From assembly GCF_004792415.1 (NCBI RefSeq), contig NZ_CP038853.1:868001-932000 (forward strand): 64,000 nt of DNA, read 5' to 3'. Source of the DNA: Pantoea vagans (lineage in GTDB: Bacteria; Pseudomonadota; Gammaproteobacteria; Enterobacterales; Enterobacteriaceae). A program made the position numbers and the translations under genes. Of the stretch, positions 22,724 to 33,345 are shown piece by piece (the first letter of the stretch is position 1; the number at the start of each line of letters is the position of its first letter). The notes under the pieces were generated by a model, which did not search any database, was not told the DNA's origin, and worked only from the letters and a program-made list of their open reading frames with translations.

Positions 22724-25285
22724 TCACACCAGCGATTTAAGCCGATAAATCCATTCAAGTGCCTGACGCGGTGTCAGCGTATCCGGATCCAGCGCCTCAA
22801 GCGCCTCCACCGCTGGCGAGGTCTCTTCAACCAGCAGCGGCAGCTGAGAACCATCTACCGTTGATGATGCCGAGTGGTTTGAAACGGTCTCCAGCTCTTT
22901 CAGCTTATTGCGCGCCCGTTTGATCACCTCTTTAGGCACGCCGGCCAGCGCGGCGACGGCAAGACCATAACTCTTGCTCGCTGCACCTTCCTGAACGCTG
23001 TGCATAAAGGCAATGGTGTCGCCATGCTCAACCGCATCCAGATGGACGTTGACTACACCCTCCATTTTTTCCGGCAATGTTGTCAGCTCAAAGTAGTGAG
23101 TGGCAAACAGCGTCATTGCCTTGATGCGGTTCGCCAGGTTTTCAGCACAGGCCCAGGCCAGCGATAAACCGTCGTAGGTCGAGGTGCCGCGTCCAATCTC
23201 ATCCATCAGCACCAGACTGTTTTCAGTGGCGTTGTGCAGGATGTTGGCGGTCTCGGTCATCTCAACCATAAAGGTCGAGCGCCCGGAGGCGAGATCGTCA
23301 GCCGCACCGACGCGGGTAAAGATGCGATCCAGCGGACCAATCAGCGTCTCATCAGCAGGAACAAAACTGCCAATCCATGCCATCAACGCAATCAGTGCCG
23401 CCTGTCGCATATAGGTACTTTTACCGCCCATATTGGGACCGGTAATAATCAGCATTCTGCGCTGTGGTGCCAGTGACAGCGGGTTAGCAATAAACGGCTC
23501 TTTCAGAACCTGCTCAACTACCGGATGGCGACCGCCGCTGATTTTAATGCCGGCTTTATCCTGCAGCACCGGACGGCAATAGTTCAGGGTCCAGGCGCGT
23601 TCGGCCAGGTTGCTCAATACGTCCAGTTCGGCCAGCGCGGCGGCACTCAGCTGCAGCGCTTCAAGGTGCGGCAGCAGCTGATCGAACAGCGCCTCATACA
23701 GGCTCTTCTCCAGCGACAGCGCTTTGCCCTTCGAGGTGAGGACTTTATCTTCGTACTCTTTCAGTTCCGGGATGATGTAGCGCTCAGCATTTTTCAGCGT
23801 CTGACGACGGACATAGTGCATCGGCACCTGATGGCTCTGTCCCCGGCTGACCTGGATGTAATAGCCATGCACACCGTTAAAGCCGACCTTCAGCGTATCC
23901 AGTCCCAGCTTCTCACGTTCACGGATCTCCAGCCGGTCCAAGTAGTCGGTTGCGCCATCGGCCAGCGCGCGCCACTCATCCAGCTCTGCATTGTAGCCGG
24001 GCGCGATCACGCCGCCGTCGCGAATCAGCACCGGCGGTGACTCAATCACCGCCTGCTCCAGCAGCTCGCGTAGTGCGGTGAACTCGCCCATCTGCGTACG
24101 CAGCTTTTGTAGCTGTGGCGCTTCGACATCGGCCAGCAGCTGGTTCAGTTCAGGCAGTTGCTGAAACGCATGACGCATGCGGGCCAGATCGCGCGGACGC
24201 GCGGTGCGCAGTGCCAGGCGCGCCAGGATTCGTTCCAGATCGCCAACCTGACGCAGCACCGGTTGCAGGACTTCGCTGAGATTCTGCAGCTCAGCAATCG
24301 ACTCCTGACGCTGGTTAATGATGCGCACATCGCGCAGCGGCATATGCAGCCAGCGTTTAAGCATCCGGCTGCCCATTGGGGTGACGGTTTTATCCAGCAC
24401 AGCCGCTAAGGTGTTGTCGGTGCCGCCTGCCAGGTTCTGGGTGATCTCCAGATTACGGCGGGTGGCGGCATCCATGATGATGCTGTCCTGCTGCCGCTCC
24501 ATGCTCAGCGAGCGGATATGGGGCAGCGTGGTGCGCTGGGTATCTTTGACATATTGCAGCAGGCAGCCCGCCGCGCTCAGCCCCAGATTCGCATTCTCCA
24601 CGCCGAAGCCATTGAGGTCGCGGGTGCCGAACTGCAGGTTCAGCTGCTGGCGCGCGGTGTCGATCTCAAACTCCCACAGCGGACGACGTCGCAGGCCACG
24701 ACGCTGATCGATCAGCGACATCGCCTGAAAATCTTCGGGATAGAGCAGCTCGGCGGGGTTGGTGCGCTGCAGCTCTGCCGCCATGGTTTCAGCATCCGCC
24801 GGTTCGCTTAAGCGAAAACGGCCTGAGCTGATATCCAGCGTGGCGTAGCCAAAACCGCGCGGACTTTGCACAATCGCCGCCAGCAGATTGTCATGCCGCT
24901 CCTGCAACAGCGCCTCATCACTGATGGTGCCGGGTGTTACGATGCGCACCACTTTGCGCTCCACCGGGCCTTTGCTCAGCGCCGGATCGCCTATCTGCTC
25001 ACAGATGGCAACCGATTCGCCCAGCTGCACCAGCTTAGCCAGATAGCCTTCAACCGCATGATAGGGCACACCCGCCATCGGGATCGGTTCGCCCGCGGAC
25101 GCGCCGCGTTTGGTAAGTGAAATCTCCAGCAGCTGCGAGGCGCGTTTTGCGTCGTCATAAAACAGCTCGTAGAAGTCACCCATCCGGTAAAACAGCAGAA
25201 TATCAGGATGCTCCGCTTTGAGGCGCAGGTACTGCTGCATCATGGGCGTATGGGAAGGAAAGTCCTTTTCGGTTGGCTCTTGCAT
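22724..25285 (-). CDS. mutS: DNA mismatch repair protein MutS
   Basis: Recognises mismatches and starts methyl-directed repair with MutL and MutH. At 853 aa it equals E. coli. The mismatch-contacting Phe38-x-Glu40 is in MGDFYELF; the ATPase has Walker [14 protein letters not shown] (about 615-627), Walker [17 protein letters not shown] and [15 protein letters not shown] near the C-terminus is a likely beta-clamp-binding motif. The 3' end faces rpoS with only 133 bp between, so the rpoS-mutS interval, often full of acquired genes in E. coli, is empty here. Confidence 0.98.
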   Translation of the reverse strand: MQEPTEKDFPSHTPMMQQYLRLKAEHPDILLFYRMGDFYELFYDDAKRASQLLEISLTKRGASAGEPIPMAGVPYHAVEGYLAKLVQLGESVAICEQIGDPALSKGPVERKVVRIVTPGTISDEALLQERHDNLLAAIVQSPRGFGYATLDISSGRFRLSEPADAETMAAELQRTNPAELLYPEDFQAMSLIDQRRGLRRRPLWEFEIDTARQQLNLQFGTRDLNGFGVENANLGLSAAGCLLQYVKDTQRTTLPHIRSLSMERQQDSIIMDAATRRNLEITQNLAGGTDNTLAAVLDKTVTPMGSRMLKRWLHMPLRDVRIINQRQESIAELQNLSEVLQPVLRQVGDLERILARLALRTARPRDLARMRHAFQQLPELNQLLADVEAPQLQKLRTQMGEFTALRELLEQAVIESPPVLIRDGGVIAPGYNAELDEWRALADGATDYLDRLEIREREKLGLDTLKVGFNGVHGYYIQVSRGQSHQVPMHYVRRQTLKNAERYIIPELKEYEDKVLTSKGKALSLEKSLYEALFDQLLPHLEALQLSAAALAELDVLSNLAERAWTLNYCRPVLQDKAGIKISGGRHPVVEQVLKEPFIANPLSLAPQRRMLIITGPNMGGKSTYMRQAALIALMAWIGSFVPADETLIGPLDRIFTRVGAADDLASGRSTFMVEMTETANILHNATENSLVLMDEIGRGTSTYDGLSLAWACAENLANRIKAMTLFATHYFELTTLPEKMEGVVNVHLDAVEHGDTIAFMHSVQEGAASKSYGLAVAALAGVPKEVIKRARNKLKELETVSNHSASSTVDGSQLPLLVEETSPAVEALEALDPDTLTPRQALEWIYRLKSLV

Positions 25286-25590
25286 AAGGTTTTAACTCAT
25301 CTTTAATGCGGTAAATTTCTGGCGGTCAACGCCCATGAAACCGAAAGGGATTCCAGGCACGCAGGATAACCAGATGATAACGAATAGGGCAGGGCATATG
25401 CCAGCCTGATAATCGCCCTGATCCTGACCGGGTGTAACCTGACAGGCATCCTGGCAAATGTGGCGACGGCTGGCGACAGAAAAGTGGCGTTTTTCATGAC
25501 GCTGGCGCGGTGCTGCGAGGCGGCTCGCGATTTCTGCGTCAGTTTACGGTGTGCGGGGCGGCGCCAGAGCGCACAGCAGAAGAAAAAAGC
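25286..25590. other. Spacer between narL and mutS
   Basis: 305 bp without a convincing gene. A 64-codon open frame on the minus strand (25303-25497) and plus-strand frames have no recognisable similarity. It should hold the mutS promoter. No terminator for narL is obvious. Confidence 0.5.
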
Positions 25591-26238
25591 TCAGCGCAGC
25601 CCGTTCTGCAGCGCCCAGACGGCGGCTTCAAGCCGGGACTTGAGGTTCATTTTTTTCAGCAGATATTTGACGTGAACCTTAACCGTGCTTTCACTGATGT
25701 CCAGTTTGCGGGCAATGGCTTTATTGGTCATTCCATCGCTGATCAGTTGCAGGATGTCGCGTTCACGTCGGGTCAGCTGGCTGATATCGCGCGTCTGTGC
25801 AGGCTGCGAATCGCGCAACCGCGCAACCAGAATCGGGGTTAACGCTTCGCTCAGCACGATCTGTCCGGCGGCGGCCTGATGCAGTGCTTTCAGCAAGGCT
25901 TCCGGTTCCATATCTTTCAGCAGATAACCATCCGCGCCGCGCTTCAGTGCGCTGACCACATCCTCTTCATTATCGGAAACGCTGAACACCACCACGCGGC
26001 CAGAAAGGGCGATTTCGCGCAGCTGGGTCAGGGTATCCAGCCCGTTCAGACCCGGCATATTAAGATCCAGCAGGATCAGGTCGGGATCGTGCTGTTGTGC
26101 CAGCGCCAGACCATCAATGCCGTTACCCGCTTCGGCCACCACCTGCAGTCGTTCATCCAGCGCAATCAGCTGCTTCAGCCCGTTGCGCAGCATGGGGTGG
26201 TCATCGATTAATAAGAGCGTAAATTTCTCTGCCGTCAC
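25591..26238 (-). CDS. narL: Nitrate/nitrite response regulator NarL
   Basis: A two-component regulator that activates nitrate respiration genes and represses other anaerobic pathways. It has 215 aa. The receiver domain has Asp12-Asp13 ([12 protein letters not shown]), phospho-acceptor Asp58 (LLDLNMPG) and Lys in LLKDMEPE. The C-terminal LuxR-type HTH runs [15 protein letters not shown] to [14 protein letters not shown]. Similarity to NarL exceeds NarP ([23 protein letters not shown]). It is divergent from narK. The sensor gene narX, normally next to narL, is absent; NarQ or a distant NarX would have to phosphorylate it. Confidence 0.93.
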   Translation of the reverse strand: MTAEKFTLLLIDDHPMLRNGLKQLIALDERLQVVAEAGNGIDGLALAQQHDPDLILLDLNMPGLNGLDTLTQLREIALSGRVVVFSVSDNEEDVVSALKRGADGYLLKDMEPEALLKALHQAAAGQIVLSEALTPILVARLRDSQPAQTRDISQLTRRERDILQLISDGMTNKAIARKLDISESTVKVHVKYLLKKMNLKSRLEAAVWALQNGLR

Positions 26239-26549
26239 AATCTTTCCTGTTCTGTACGCCGGCCCTGTGCGGGCGAAGGTGTCTATCTTACCGGTGAAGC
26301 GGGGTCGCTATATACCCCCAAAGGACTACTCCTTTATTTCCATTCAGATGCCCTTTTGCTGAAGGGGTTCGCAGCATTAATTAAACCGCATGATTTATAA
26401 GGGTTATCTGCATTCAATTAACTACTTAACCGGGATGATCAGAGATTGCCACGCCTTTGTAACCTGCATTGCCGTTGATTTGTATCAAGCAAGCCGCCAG
26501 GCCGGATGCGCAGGATATGCACAATTATTATTCTGCTGATGAGAGATTT
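26239..26549. promoter_or_regulatory. narL/narK divergent control region
   Basis: 311 bp without a gene. It contains TACTCCT at 26327-26333, matching the NarL heptamer TACYNMT, a near match TACCCCC at 26313-26319, and the FNR box listed separately. No remnant of narX is readable. Confidence 0.65.
26475..26488 (+). promoter_or_regulatory. FNR box of narK
   Basis: TTGAT-TTGT-ATCAA is a perfect match to the FNR consensus TTGAT-N4-ATCAA. Its centre (26481.5) would place a class II start near 26523, about 27 bp before the narK ATG. This predicts anaerobic activation of narK and possibly of narGHJI by read-through. Confidence 0.88.
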
Positions 26550-27941
26550 ATGACCCAATCTGCCCCACTGCAAACCCCGACGCGCGGCGCATTAATCCAG
26601 GACTGGCAACCGGAAAACGAGGCGTTCTGGCAGGCGCGCGGCAAGCGTATCGCCAGCCGTAATCTGTGGATTTCTGTTTTTTGCCTGCTGCTGGGCTTCT
26701 GCGTCTGGATGCTGTTCAGCACCGTAGCGGTTAACCTGAATAAAGTCGGCTTTAACTTCACTACGGAGCAGCTCTTTTTGCTGACCGCGCTGCCGTCGGT
26801 CTCCGGCGCACTGCTGCGTGTGCCTTACTCTTTTGTTATTCCCATCTTTGGTGGCCGCCGCTGGACCGCCTTCAGCACCGGCATCCTGATTATTCCCTGC
26901 CTGTGGCTCGGCTTTGCGGTACAGGACAGCCAGACCTCATTCGCGACGTTTATGGTCATCTCCCTGCTGTGCGGATTTGGTGGCGCTAACTTCGCGTCAA
27001 GCATGGGCAACATCAGCTTCTTCTTCCCTAAAGCCCATCAGGGCGGCGCGCTGGGTATCAACGGTGGTCTCGGTAATCTTGGCGTCAGCGTGATGCAGTT
27101 TGTCGCGCCGCTGGCCATTTCCTGTGCCATTTTTGGCTTTGCCGATGTGGGTCATACCACCGCCACGGGCGACAGCCTCTGGCTGGAAAATGCGTCCTGG
27201 ATCTGGGTACCGTTCCTGGCGGTCGGCACGCTGGCGGCCTGGTTCGGCATGAACGATCTCGCGGCGGCGAAATCCTCGCTGCGTGAGCAGTTGCCGGTGC
27301 TGAAACGTCCACACCTGTGGATCATGGCGCTGCTCTATCTGGCGACCTTCGGTTCCTTTATCGGATTTTCTGCCGGTTTCGCCATGCTGACGAAAACGCA
27401 GTTTCCGGATGTGGTGATCATGCATTACGCCTTTTTCGGCCCGCTAATTGGTGCGCTGGCCCGTTCAGCAGGCGGTATCGTTTCTGACCGCCTCGGCGGG
27501 ACCCGCGTCACGCTGGTCAACTACATCCTGATGGCGCTGTTTGCCGCGCTGCTGTTCCTCACGCTGCCGGGAGACGGACATGATGGCTCGTTCATCGCCT
27601 TCTTCGCGGTGTTTATGGGCCTGTTCCTGACCGCCGGTCTGGGCAGTGGCTCCACCTACCAGATGATTGCGGTGATCTTCCGTAAGCTGACGCTGGAACG
27701 TATCAAAGCTGAAGGTGACGACGATGCGCATGCGCAGCGTGAAGCGGCGACAGAAACCTCGGCTGCGCTGGGCTTTATCTCCGCCATTGGCGCACTGGGC
27801 GGCTTCTTTATTCCACAGACCTTTGGGCTGTCGCTCGCCATGACCGGTTCACCCGCTGGCGCGATGAAAATCTTCCTGGTCTTTTATCTCTGCTGCATCG
27901 CCGTGACCTGGCTGGTTTACGGACGAAAAGCCCGCGCCTGA
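26550..27941 (+). CDS. narK: Nitrate/nitrite antiporter NarK
   Basis: Imports nitrate and exports nitrite across the inner membrane during nitrate respiration. It has 463 aa from ATG 26550, the length of E. coli NarK; the open frame upstream to 26469 covers the promoter and is not used. About 12 membrane helices. The NNP-family signatures GGANFASSMGNISFFFP and GGLGNLGVS and the arginine-bearing LLRVPYSF and GALARSAGGIVSDRLGG segments are intact. It is followed by narG after 101 bp. Confidence 0.96.
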   Translation: MTQSAPLQTPTRGALIQDWQPENEAFWQARGKRIASRNLWISVFCLLLGFCVWMLFSTVAVNLNKVGFNFTTEQLFLLTALPSVSGALLRVPYSFVIPIFGGRRWTAFSTGILIIPCLWLGFAVQDSQTSFATFMVISLLCGFGGANFASSMGNISFFFPKAHQGGALGINGGLGNLGVSVMQFVAPLAISCAIFGFADVGHTTATGDSLWLENASWIWVPFLAVGTLAAWFGMNDLAAAKSSLREQLPVLKRPHLWIMALLYLATFGSFIGFSAGFAMLTKTQFPDVVIMHYAFFGPLIGALARSAGGIVSDRLGGTRVTLVNYILMALFAALLFLTLPGDGHDGSFIAFFAVFMGLFLTAGLGSGSTYQMIAVIFRKLTLERIKAEGDDDAHAQREAATETSAALGFISAIGALGGFFIPQTFGLSLAMTGSPAGAMKIFLVFYLCCIAVTWLVYGRKARA

Positions 27942-28042
27942 TAACGACAAAGCCGGTGTGGCGCACCGGCACCATTTTACTTTCTGTGTCGCGACAGATG
28001 CAGAGTCAGCAATGTCATACAAAGCCTTCAGGAGTATTCCGG

Positions 28043-31000
28043 ATGAGCAAGTTTCTTGATCGATTTCGTTATTTCAAACAGCTGGCTGAGCCTTTTTCCG
28101 GCCAGCATGGGCAGACCTTAAACAGCAACCGCGACTGGGAAGATGGCTACCGCAGCCGCTGGCAGCACGATAAAGTTGTGCGCTCTACCCACGGTGTTAA
28201 CTGTACCGGCTCCTGCAGCTGGAAAATCTACGTCAAAAATGGTCTGGTCACCTGGGAGACCCAGCAGACCGACTATCCACGTACCCGTCCCGATCTGCCC
28301 AACCATGAGCCGCGCGGTTGTCCACGCGGTGCCAGCTACTCCTGGTATCTCTACAGCGCTAACCGCCTGAAATATCCGCTGATGCGCAAGAAGCTGATTC
28401 AGTTATGGCGCGATGCGAAAGCGCAGCACAGCGATCCGGTAGAGGCCTGGGCATCCATCATCAGCAATCCGGAAAAGGCCAAAAGCTACAAGCAGGCGCG
28501 TGGACGCGGTGGTTTCGTGCGTTCAAGCTGGCAGGAAGTGAATGAGATGATCGCTGCTGCGAACATCTGCACCGCGAAGACCTACGGCCCGGACCGCATT
28601 ATGGGATTCTCGCCGATTCCGGCGATGTCGATGGTCTCCTACGCTGCGGGCGCACGTTACCTGTCACTGATTGGCGGCACCTGCCTGAGCTTTTACGACT
28701 GGTATTGCGATCTGCCACCTGCGTCACCGATGACCTGGGGCGAGCAGACCGACGTGCCGGAATCGGCCGACTGGTACAACTCCTCATACATTATTGCCTG
28801 GGGCTCGAACGTGCCGCAGACCCGTACCCCGGATGCGCACTTCTTCACGGAAGTCCGCTATAAAGGGACGAAAACCGTGGCGATCACCCCGGACTATGCC
28901 GAAGTCGCTAAGCTGTGCGACCATTGGCTGAGTCCGAAGCAGGGCACCGACAGCGCGATGGCGCTGGCGATGGGCCATGTGATGTTGAAAGAGTTTCACC
29001 TTGATCGCGAAGTCGGTTATTTCCGTGACTACGTACGCCGTTATACCGATATGCCGATGCTGGTCATGCTGGAGCCACGCGAGGGCGGTTACTACGCCGC
29101 AGGCCGTCAGCTACGCGCCAGCGATCTGGTGGATGGCCTGGGTCAGGAGAATAATCCGGAATGGAAAACCGTGGCGCTGGATCAGGTGACCGGTGAACTG
29201 ATTGCCCCGCAGGGCTCTATCGGCTTCCGCTGGGGCGAAAAAGGCAAGTGGAACCTGGAGCAGCGCGACGGCCTGTCGCAAAAAGAAGTGGAGCTGCAGC
29301 TCAGCCTGCTTGGCAGCCACGATGAGGTGGTTGAGGTCGGTTTCCCTTACTTTGGCGGCATCACCCGCGAGCATTTTAACAGCGTCGCGCTGGATGAGAT
29401 TCTGCTGCACAAGCTGCCGGTGAAACGGCTGCAGCTGGCGGATGGCAGTGAAGCGCTGGTTACCAGCGTCTACGATCTGACGCTGGCGAACTATGGTCTG
29501 GATCGTGGTCTTGACGATGCCAACTGCGCGCAAAACTACGACGAGATCAAAGCCTACAGCCCGGCCTGGGCAGAGCAGATTACGGGTGTTTCCCGTCAGA
29601 ACATCATCCGCATTGCCCGCGAATTTGCCGAAAACGCTGAAAAAACCCGTGGCCGTTCAATGATCATCGTCGGTGCCGGCATGAACCACTGGTATCACAT
29701 GGACATGAACTACCGTGGCCTGATGAACATGCTGATTTTCTGCGGCTGCGTGGGTCAGAGCGGCGGGGGCTGGGCGCACTATGTCGGTCAGGAGAAACTT
29801 CGTCCGCAGACCGGCTGGACACCGCTGGCCTTTGGCCTGGACTGGCAGCGTCCGCCGCGCCAGATGAACAGCACCTCCTTCTTCTACAACCACTCCAGTC
29901 AGTGGCGCTATGAAACCCTGGCCACCAGCGAACTACTGTCACCGCTGGCGGACAAAAGCCGCTACAGCGGCAGCCTGATCGACCTTAACGTCCGTTCCGA
30001 ACGCATGGGCTGGTTGCCTTCCGCGCCGCAGCTTAACGTCAACCCGCTGCACATCGCCGCGCAGGCGAAAGCCGCCGGTCAGTCACCGCTGGACTACACC
30101 GTGGAGAGCCTGAAGCAGGGCACTATCCGGTTTGCCGCTGAACAGCCGGACGACCCGCAGAACTTCCCGCGCAACCTGTTTGTCTGGCGCTCCAATCTGC
30201 TCGGTTCCTCAGGTAAAGGGCATGAGTACATGCTGAAGTACCTGCTGGGCACCGAAAACGGCATTCAGGGGAAAGATTTAGGTCAGCAGGGCCGCGTGAA
30301 ACCTGAAGAAGTGGAATGGCTGGATCAGGGTGCTGAGGGCAAGCTGGATCTGGTGGTCACACTCGACTTCCGCATGTCGAGCACCTGTCTCTACTCTGAC
30401 GTTGTGCTGCCAACCGCCACCTGGTATGAAAAAGACGATATGAATACCTCGGATATGCATCCGTTTATTCATCCACTCTCGGCGGCTGTCGATCCGGCCT
30501 GGGACTCAAAAAGTGACTGGGAGATCTACAAAGGCATCGCCAAAGCCTTTTCCGATCTCTGCCCTGGCCATTTAGGGGTTGAAACGGATGTGGTAACGCT
30601 GCCGGTGTTGCATGACTCGCCCGCCGAACTGGCACAGCCGTTTGAAGCAAAAGACTGGAAAAAAGGGGAGTGCGACCTGATTCCGGGCAAAACCGCGCCA
30701 CACATTATGGTGGTGGAACGCGACTATCCGGCGACCTGGGAGCGCTTTACCTCGCTGGGGCCGTTGCTGGATACCCTGGGTAACGGCGGCAAAGGGATCA
30801 GCTGGAACACCAGCAAAGAGGTCGATTTCCTCAAACAGCTTAACTATGTCAAAGCGGATGGCCCGGCAGCGGGACGGCCAAATATTGACACGGCGATTGA
30901 TGCAGCCGAAGTGATCCTGGCGCTGGCACCGGAAACCAATGGTCAGGTGGCGGTGAAAGCCTGGCAGGCGCTGGGCGTGATTACCGGCCGTGATCACACG

Positions 31001-31804
31001 CATCTGGCACTGAACAAAGAAGATGAGAAGATCCGCTTCCGCGATATCCAGGCGCAGCCGCGCAAAATTATCTCCAGCCCAACCTGGTCAGGTCTGGAAG
31101 ATGAACATGTCTCCTACAACGCCTGTTACACCAACGTTCATGAGCTGATCCCATGGCGTACCCTGAGCGGCCGTCAGCAGCTCTATCAGGATCATGAGTG
31201 GATGCGCGCCTTCGGTGAGAGCCTGATGGTCTATCGTCCGCCTATCGATACCCGCGCGGCGAAGCCGTTGCTGAACAGCAAGCCCAACGGTAATCCGGAG
31301 AAGGCGCTTAACTTCCTGACGCCACATCAGAAGTGGGGCATTCACTCCACCTACAGCGACAACCTGCTGATGCTGACGCTGTCACGCGGCGGCCCGATTG
31401 TCTGGATGAGTGAAGATGACGCCCGCGAGCTGGGCATTGTGGATAACGACTGGATCGAGGCGTTCAACGCCAATGGTGCGCTGACCGCGCGTGCGGTGGT
31501 GAGCCAGCGTATCCCGGCCGGTATGACCATGATGTACCACGCACAGGAACGCATCGTGAATATCCCCGGTTCGGAAATCACCAGCCAGCGCGGCGGCATC
31601 CATAACTCCGTAACGCGAACCTGCCCGAAACCGACCCATATGATCGGCGGTTATGCCCAGCTCTCCTGGGGCTTTAACTACTACGGCACCGTCGGCTCTA
31701 ACCGCGATGAGTTCGTGGTGGTGAGAAAAATGAACAATGTTAACTGGTTAGATGGGGAAGGCAACGATGCCTGCCAGGGCAGCCAGCAGGAGGTAAAACC
31801 ATGA
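28043..31804 (+). CDS. narG: Respiratory nitrate reductase, alpha subunit
   Basis: The molybdenum-bisMGD catalytic subunit facing the cytoplasm; reduces nitrate to nitrite. It has 1253 aa from ATG 28043, behind CAGGAG. The N-terminal [4Fe-4S] site uses His50, Cys54, Cys58 (STHGVNCTGSCSW) and Cys93 (RGCPRG). The Mo-ligand aspartate is expected at about 223 in WYCDLPPASP. An open frame upstream to 27956 is not conserved. The end overlaps narH by 4 nt. All later parts of the pterin-binding fold are present without frameshift. Confidence 0.98.
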   Translation: MSKFLDRFRYFKQLAEPFSGQHGQTLNSNRDWEDGYRSRWQHDKVVRSTHGVNCTGSCSWKIYVKNGLVTWETQQTDYPRTRPDLPNHEPRGCPRGASYSWYLYSANRLKYPLMRKKLIQLWRDAKAQHSDPVEAWASIISNPEKAKSYKQARGRGGFVRSSWQEVNEMIAAANICTAKTYGPDRIMGFSPIPAMSMVSYAAGARYLSLIGGTCLSFYDWYCDLPPASPMTWGEQTDVPESADWYNSSYIIAWGSNVPQTRTPDAHFFTEVRYKGTKTVAITPDYAEVAKLCDHWLSPKQGTDSAMALAMGHVMLKEFHLDREVGYFRDYVRRYTDMPMLVMLEPREGGYYAAGRQLRASDLVDGLGQENNPEWKTVALDQVTGELIAPQGSIGFRWGEKGKWNLEQRDGLSQKEVELQLSLLGSHDEVVEVGFPYFGGITREHFNSVALDEILLHKLPVKRLQLADGSEALVTSVYDLTLANYGLDRGLDDANCAQNYDEIKAYSPAWAEQITGVSRQNIIRIAREFAENAEKTRGRSMIIVGAGMNHWYHMDMNYRGLMNMLIFCGCVGQSGGGWAHYVGQEKLRPQTGWTPLAFGLDWQRPPRQMNSTSFFYNHSSQWRYETLATSELLSPLADKSRYSGSLIDLNVRSERMGWLPSAPQLNVNPLHIAAQAKAAGQSPLDYTVESLKQGTIRFAAEQPDDPQNFPRNLFVWRSNLLGSSGKGHEYMLKYLLGTENGIQGKDLGQQGRVKPEEVEWLDQGAEGKLDLVVTLDFRMSSTCLYSDVVLPTATWYEKDDMNTSDMHPFIHPLSAAVDPAWDSKSDWEIYKGIAKAFSDLCPGHLGVETDVVTLPVLHDSPAELAQPFEAKDWKKGECDLIPGKTAPHIMVVERDYPATWERFTSLGPLLDTLGNGGKGISWNTSKEVDFLKQLNYVKADGPAAGRPNIDTAIDAAEVILALAPETNGQVAVKAWQALGVITGRDHTHLALNKEDEKIRFRDIQAQPRKIISSPTWSGLEDEHVSYNACYTNVHELIPWRTLSGRQQLYQDHEWMRAFGESLMVYRPPIDTRAAKPLLNSKPNGNPEKALNFLTPHQKWGIHSTYSDNLLMLTLSRGGPIVWMSEDDARELGIVDNDWIEAFNANGALTARAVVSQRIPAGMTMMYHAQERIVNIPGSEITSQRGGIHNSVTRTCPKPTHMIGGYAQLSWGFNYYGTVGSNRDEFVVVRKMNNVNWLDGEGNDACQGSQQEVKP

Positions 31805-33345
31805 AAATTCGTTCACAGGTCGGCATGGTGCTGAACCTCGACAAATGTATCGGCTGCCACACCTGCTCGGTGACCTGTAAAAACGTCTGGACCAGCCGCG
31901 AGGGCATGGAGTACGCCTGGTTTAATAACGTCGAAAGCAAGCCTGGCGTCGGCTATCCGCACGCCTGGGAAGATCAGCAGAAGTGGAAGGGCGGCTGGAT
32001 CCGTAAGATCAACGGCAAGCTGGAGCCGCGTATGGGCAGTCGCGTCGGCCTGCTGTCGAAGATCTTCGCCAACCCGGATGTGCCTGCACTGGATGATTAC
32101 TACGAGCCGTTCGATTTCGATTATCAGCATCTGCACAACGCGCCTGCCAGTAAACATCAGCCGATTGCACGTCCGCGCTCCCTGATCACCGGTCAGCGGA
32201 TGAAAAAGATCGAAAACGGCCCGAACTGGGAAGAGATCCTCGGTGGTGAGTTTGCTAAACGCTCACAGGATAAGAACTTCGACAACGTCCAGAAGGAGAT
32301 TTACGGCCAGTTTGAACACACCTTCATGATGTATCTGCCGCGCCTGTGTGAGCATTGTCTCAACCCGGCGTGTGTGGCGACTTGCCCAAGCGGCGCGATC
32401 TACAAGCGCGGCGAAGATGGCATTGTGCTGATCGACCAGGATAAATGTCGCGGCTGGCGGATGTGCCTCACCGGCTGTCCGTACAAGAAGATCTACTTCA
32501 ACTGGAAAAGCGGCAAATCAGAAAAATGCATTTTCTGTTATCCGCGCATCGAAGCGGGCCAGCCCACCGTCTGCTCAGAAACCTGCGTCGGCCGCATCCG
32601 CTATCTCGGCGTGCTGCTCTATGACGCTGACCGCATTGAACAGGCGGCCGCAGCGGAAAACGAGAAAGATCTCTATCAGCGCCAGCTGGATATCTTCCTT
32701 GATCCCCACGATCCTGCCGTGATCGCCCAGGCACTGAAAGATGGCGTCGCGCAGAGCGTGATCGACGCCGCGCAACGTTCACCGGTTTATAAAATGGCGA
32801 TGGAGTGGAAGCTGGCGCTGCCGCTTCACCCTGAATACCGCACGCTGCCGATGGTCTGGTATGTGCCGCCACTGTCACCGATTCAGTCGGCGGTGGATGG
32901 CGGGGCGCTGGCGCACACCGGCGTACTGCCGGATGTGGAAAGCCTGCGCATTCCGGTGGAGTACCTGGCGAACCTGCTGACCGCAGGCGACACCGCGCCA
33001 GTGCTGCTGGCACTGAAACGCATGCTGGCGATGCGCCATTACAAGCGCGCAGAAAGCGTGGAGGGTGAGCATGATATCCGGGCGCTGGAGCAGGTCGGTC
33101 TGACCGAAGCCCAGGCGCAGGAGATGTACCGTTATCTGGCGATCGCCAACTATGAAGATCGTTTTGTGGTGCCTTCAAGTCATCGTGAACTGGCGCGTGA
33201 AGCCTTCCCGGAAAGCAAAGGCTGTGGCTTCAGCTTTGGCGATGGCTGCCACGGCAGCGACAGCAAATTTAACCTGTTCAACAGCCGCCGAATTGATGCC
33301 ATTGACGTCAGCAGGAAAACCACGCGTCCGGAGGATGCCTCATGA
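31801..33345 (+). CDS. narH: Respiratory nitrate reductase, beta subunit
   Basis: Electron-transfer subunit carrying three [4Fe-4S] and one [3Fe-4S] cluster between NarI hemes and NarG. It has 514 aa (512 in E. coli). Cysteine motifs are CIGCHTCSVTCKNVW near the N-terminus, CEHCLNPACVATCPSG, CRGWRMCLTGCPYKK (the Trp in place of Cys marks the [3Fe-4S] cluster) and KCIFCYPRIEAGQPTVCSETCVGR. It overlaps narG and narJ by 4 nt each, so subunit synthesis is coupled. Confidence 0.98.
   Translation: MKIRSQVGMVLNLDKCIGCHTCSVTCKNVWTSREGMEYAWFNNVESKPGVGYPHAWEDQQKWKGGWIRKINGKLEPRMGSRVGLLSKIFANPDVPALDDYYEPFDFDYQHLHNAPASKHQPIARPRSLITGQRMKKIENGPNWEEILGGEFAKRSQDKNFDNVQKEIYGQFEHTFMMYLPRLCEHCLNPACVATCPSGAIYKRGEDGIVLIDQDKCRGWRMCLTGCPYKKIYFNWKSGKSEKCIFCYPRIEAGQPTVCSETCVGRIRYLGVLLYDADRIEQAAAAENEKDLYQRQLDIFLDPHDPAVIAQALKDGVAQSVIDAAQRSPVYKMAMEWKLALPLHPEYRTLPMVWYVPPLSPIQSAVDGGALAHTGVLPDVESLRIPVEYLANLLTAGDTAPVLLALKRMLAMRHYKRAESVEGEHDIRALEQVGLTEAQAQEMYRYLAIANYEDRFVVPSSHRELAREAFPESKGCGFSFGDGCHGSDSKFNLFNSRRIDAIDVSRKTTRPEDAS

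Noticed and set aside
25303..25497. 64-codon minus-strand frame between narL and mutS
   Set aside because: No ribosome site or motif; likely chance.
26469..26549. Upstream extension of narK
   Set aside because: In-frame codons cover the FNR box and promoter; only the ATG at 26550 fits the family N-terminus.
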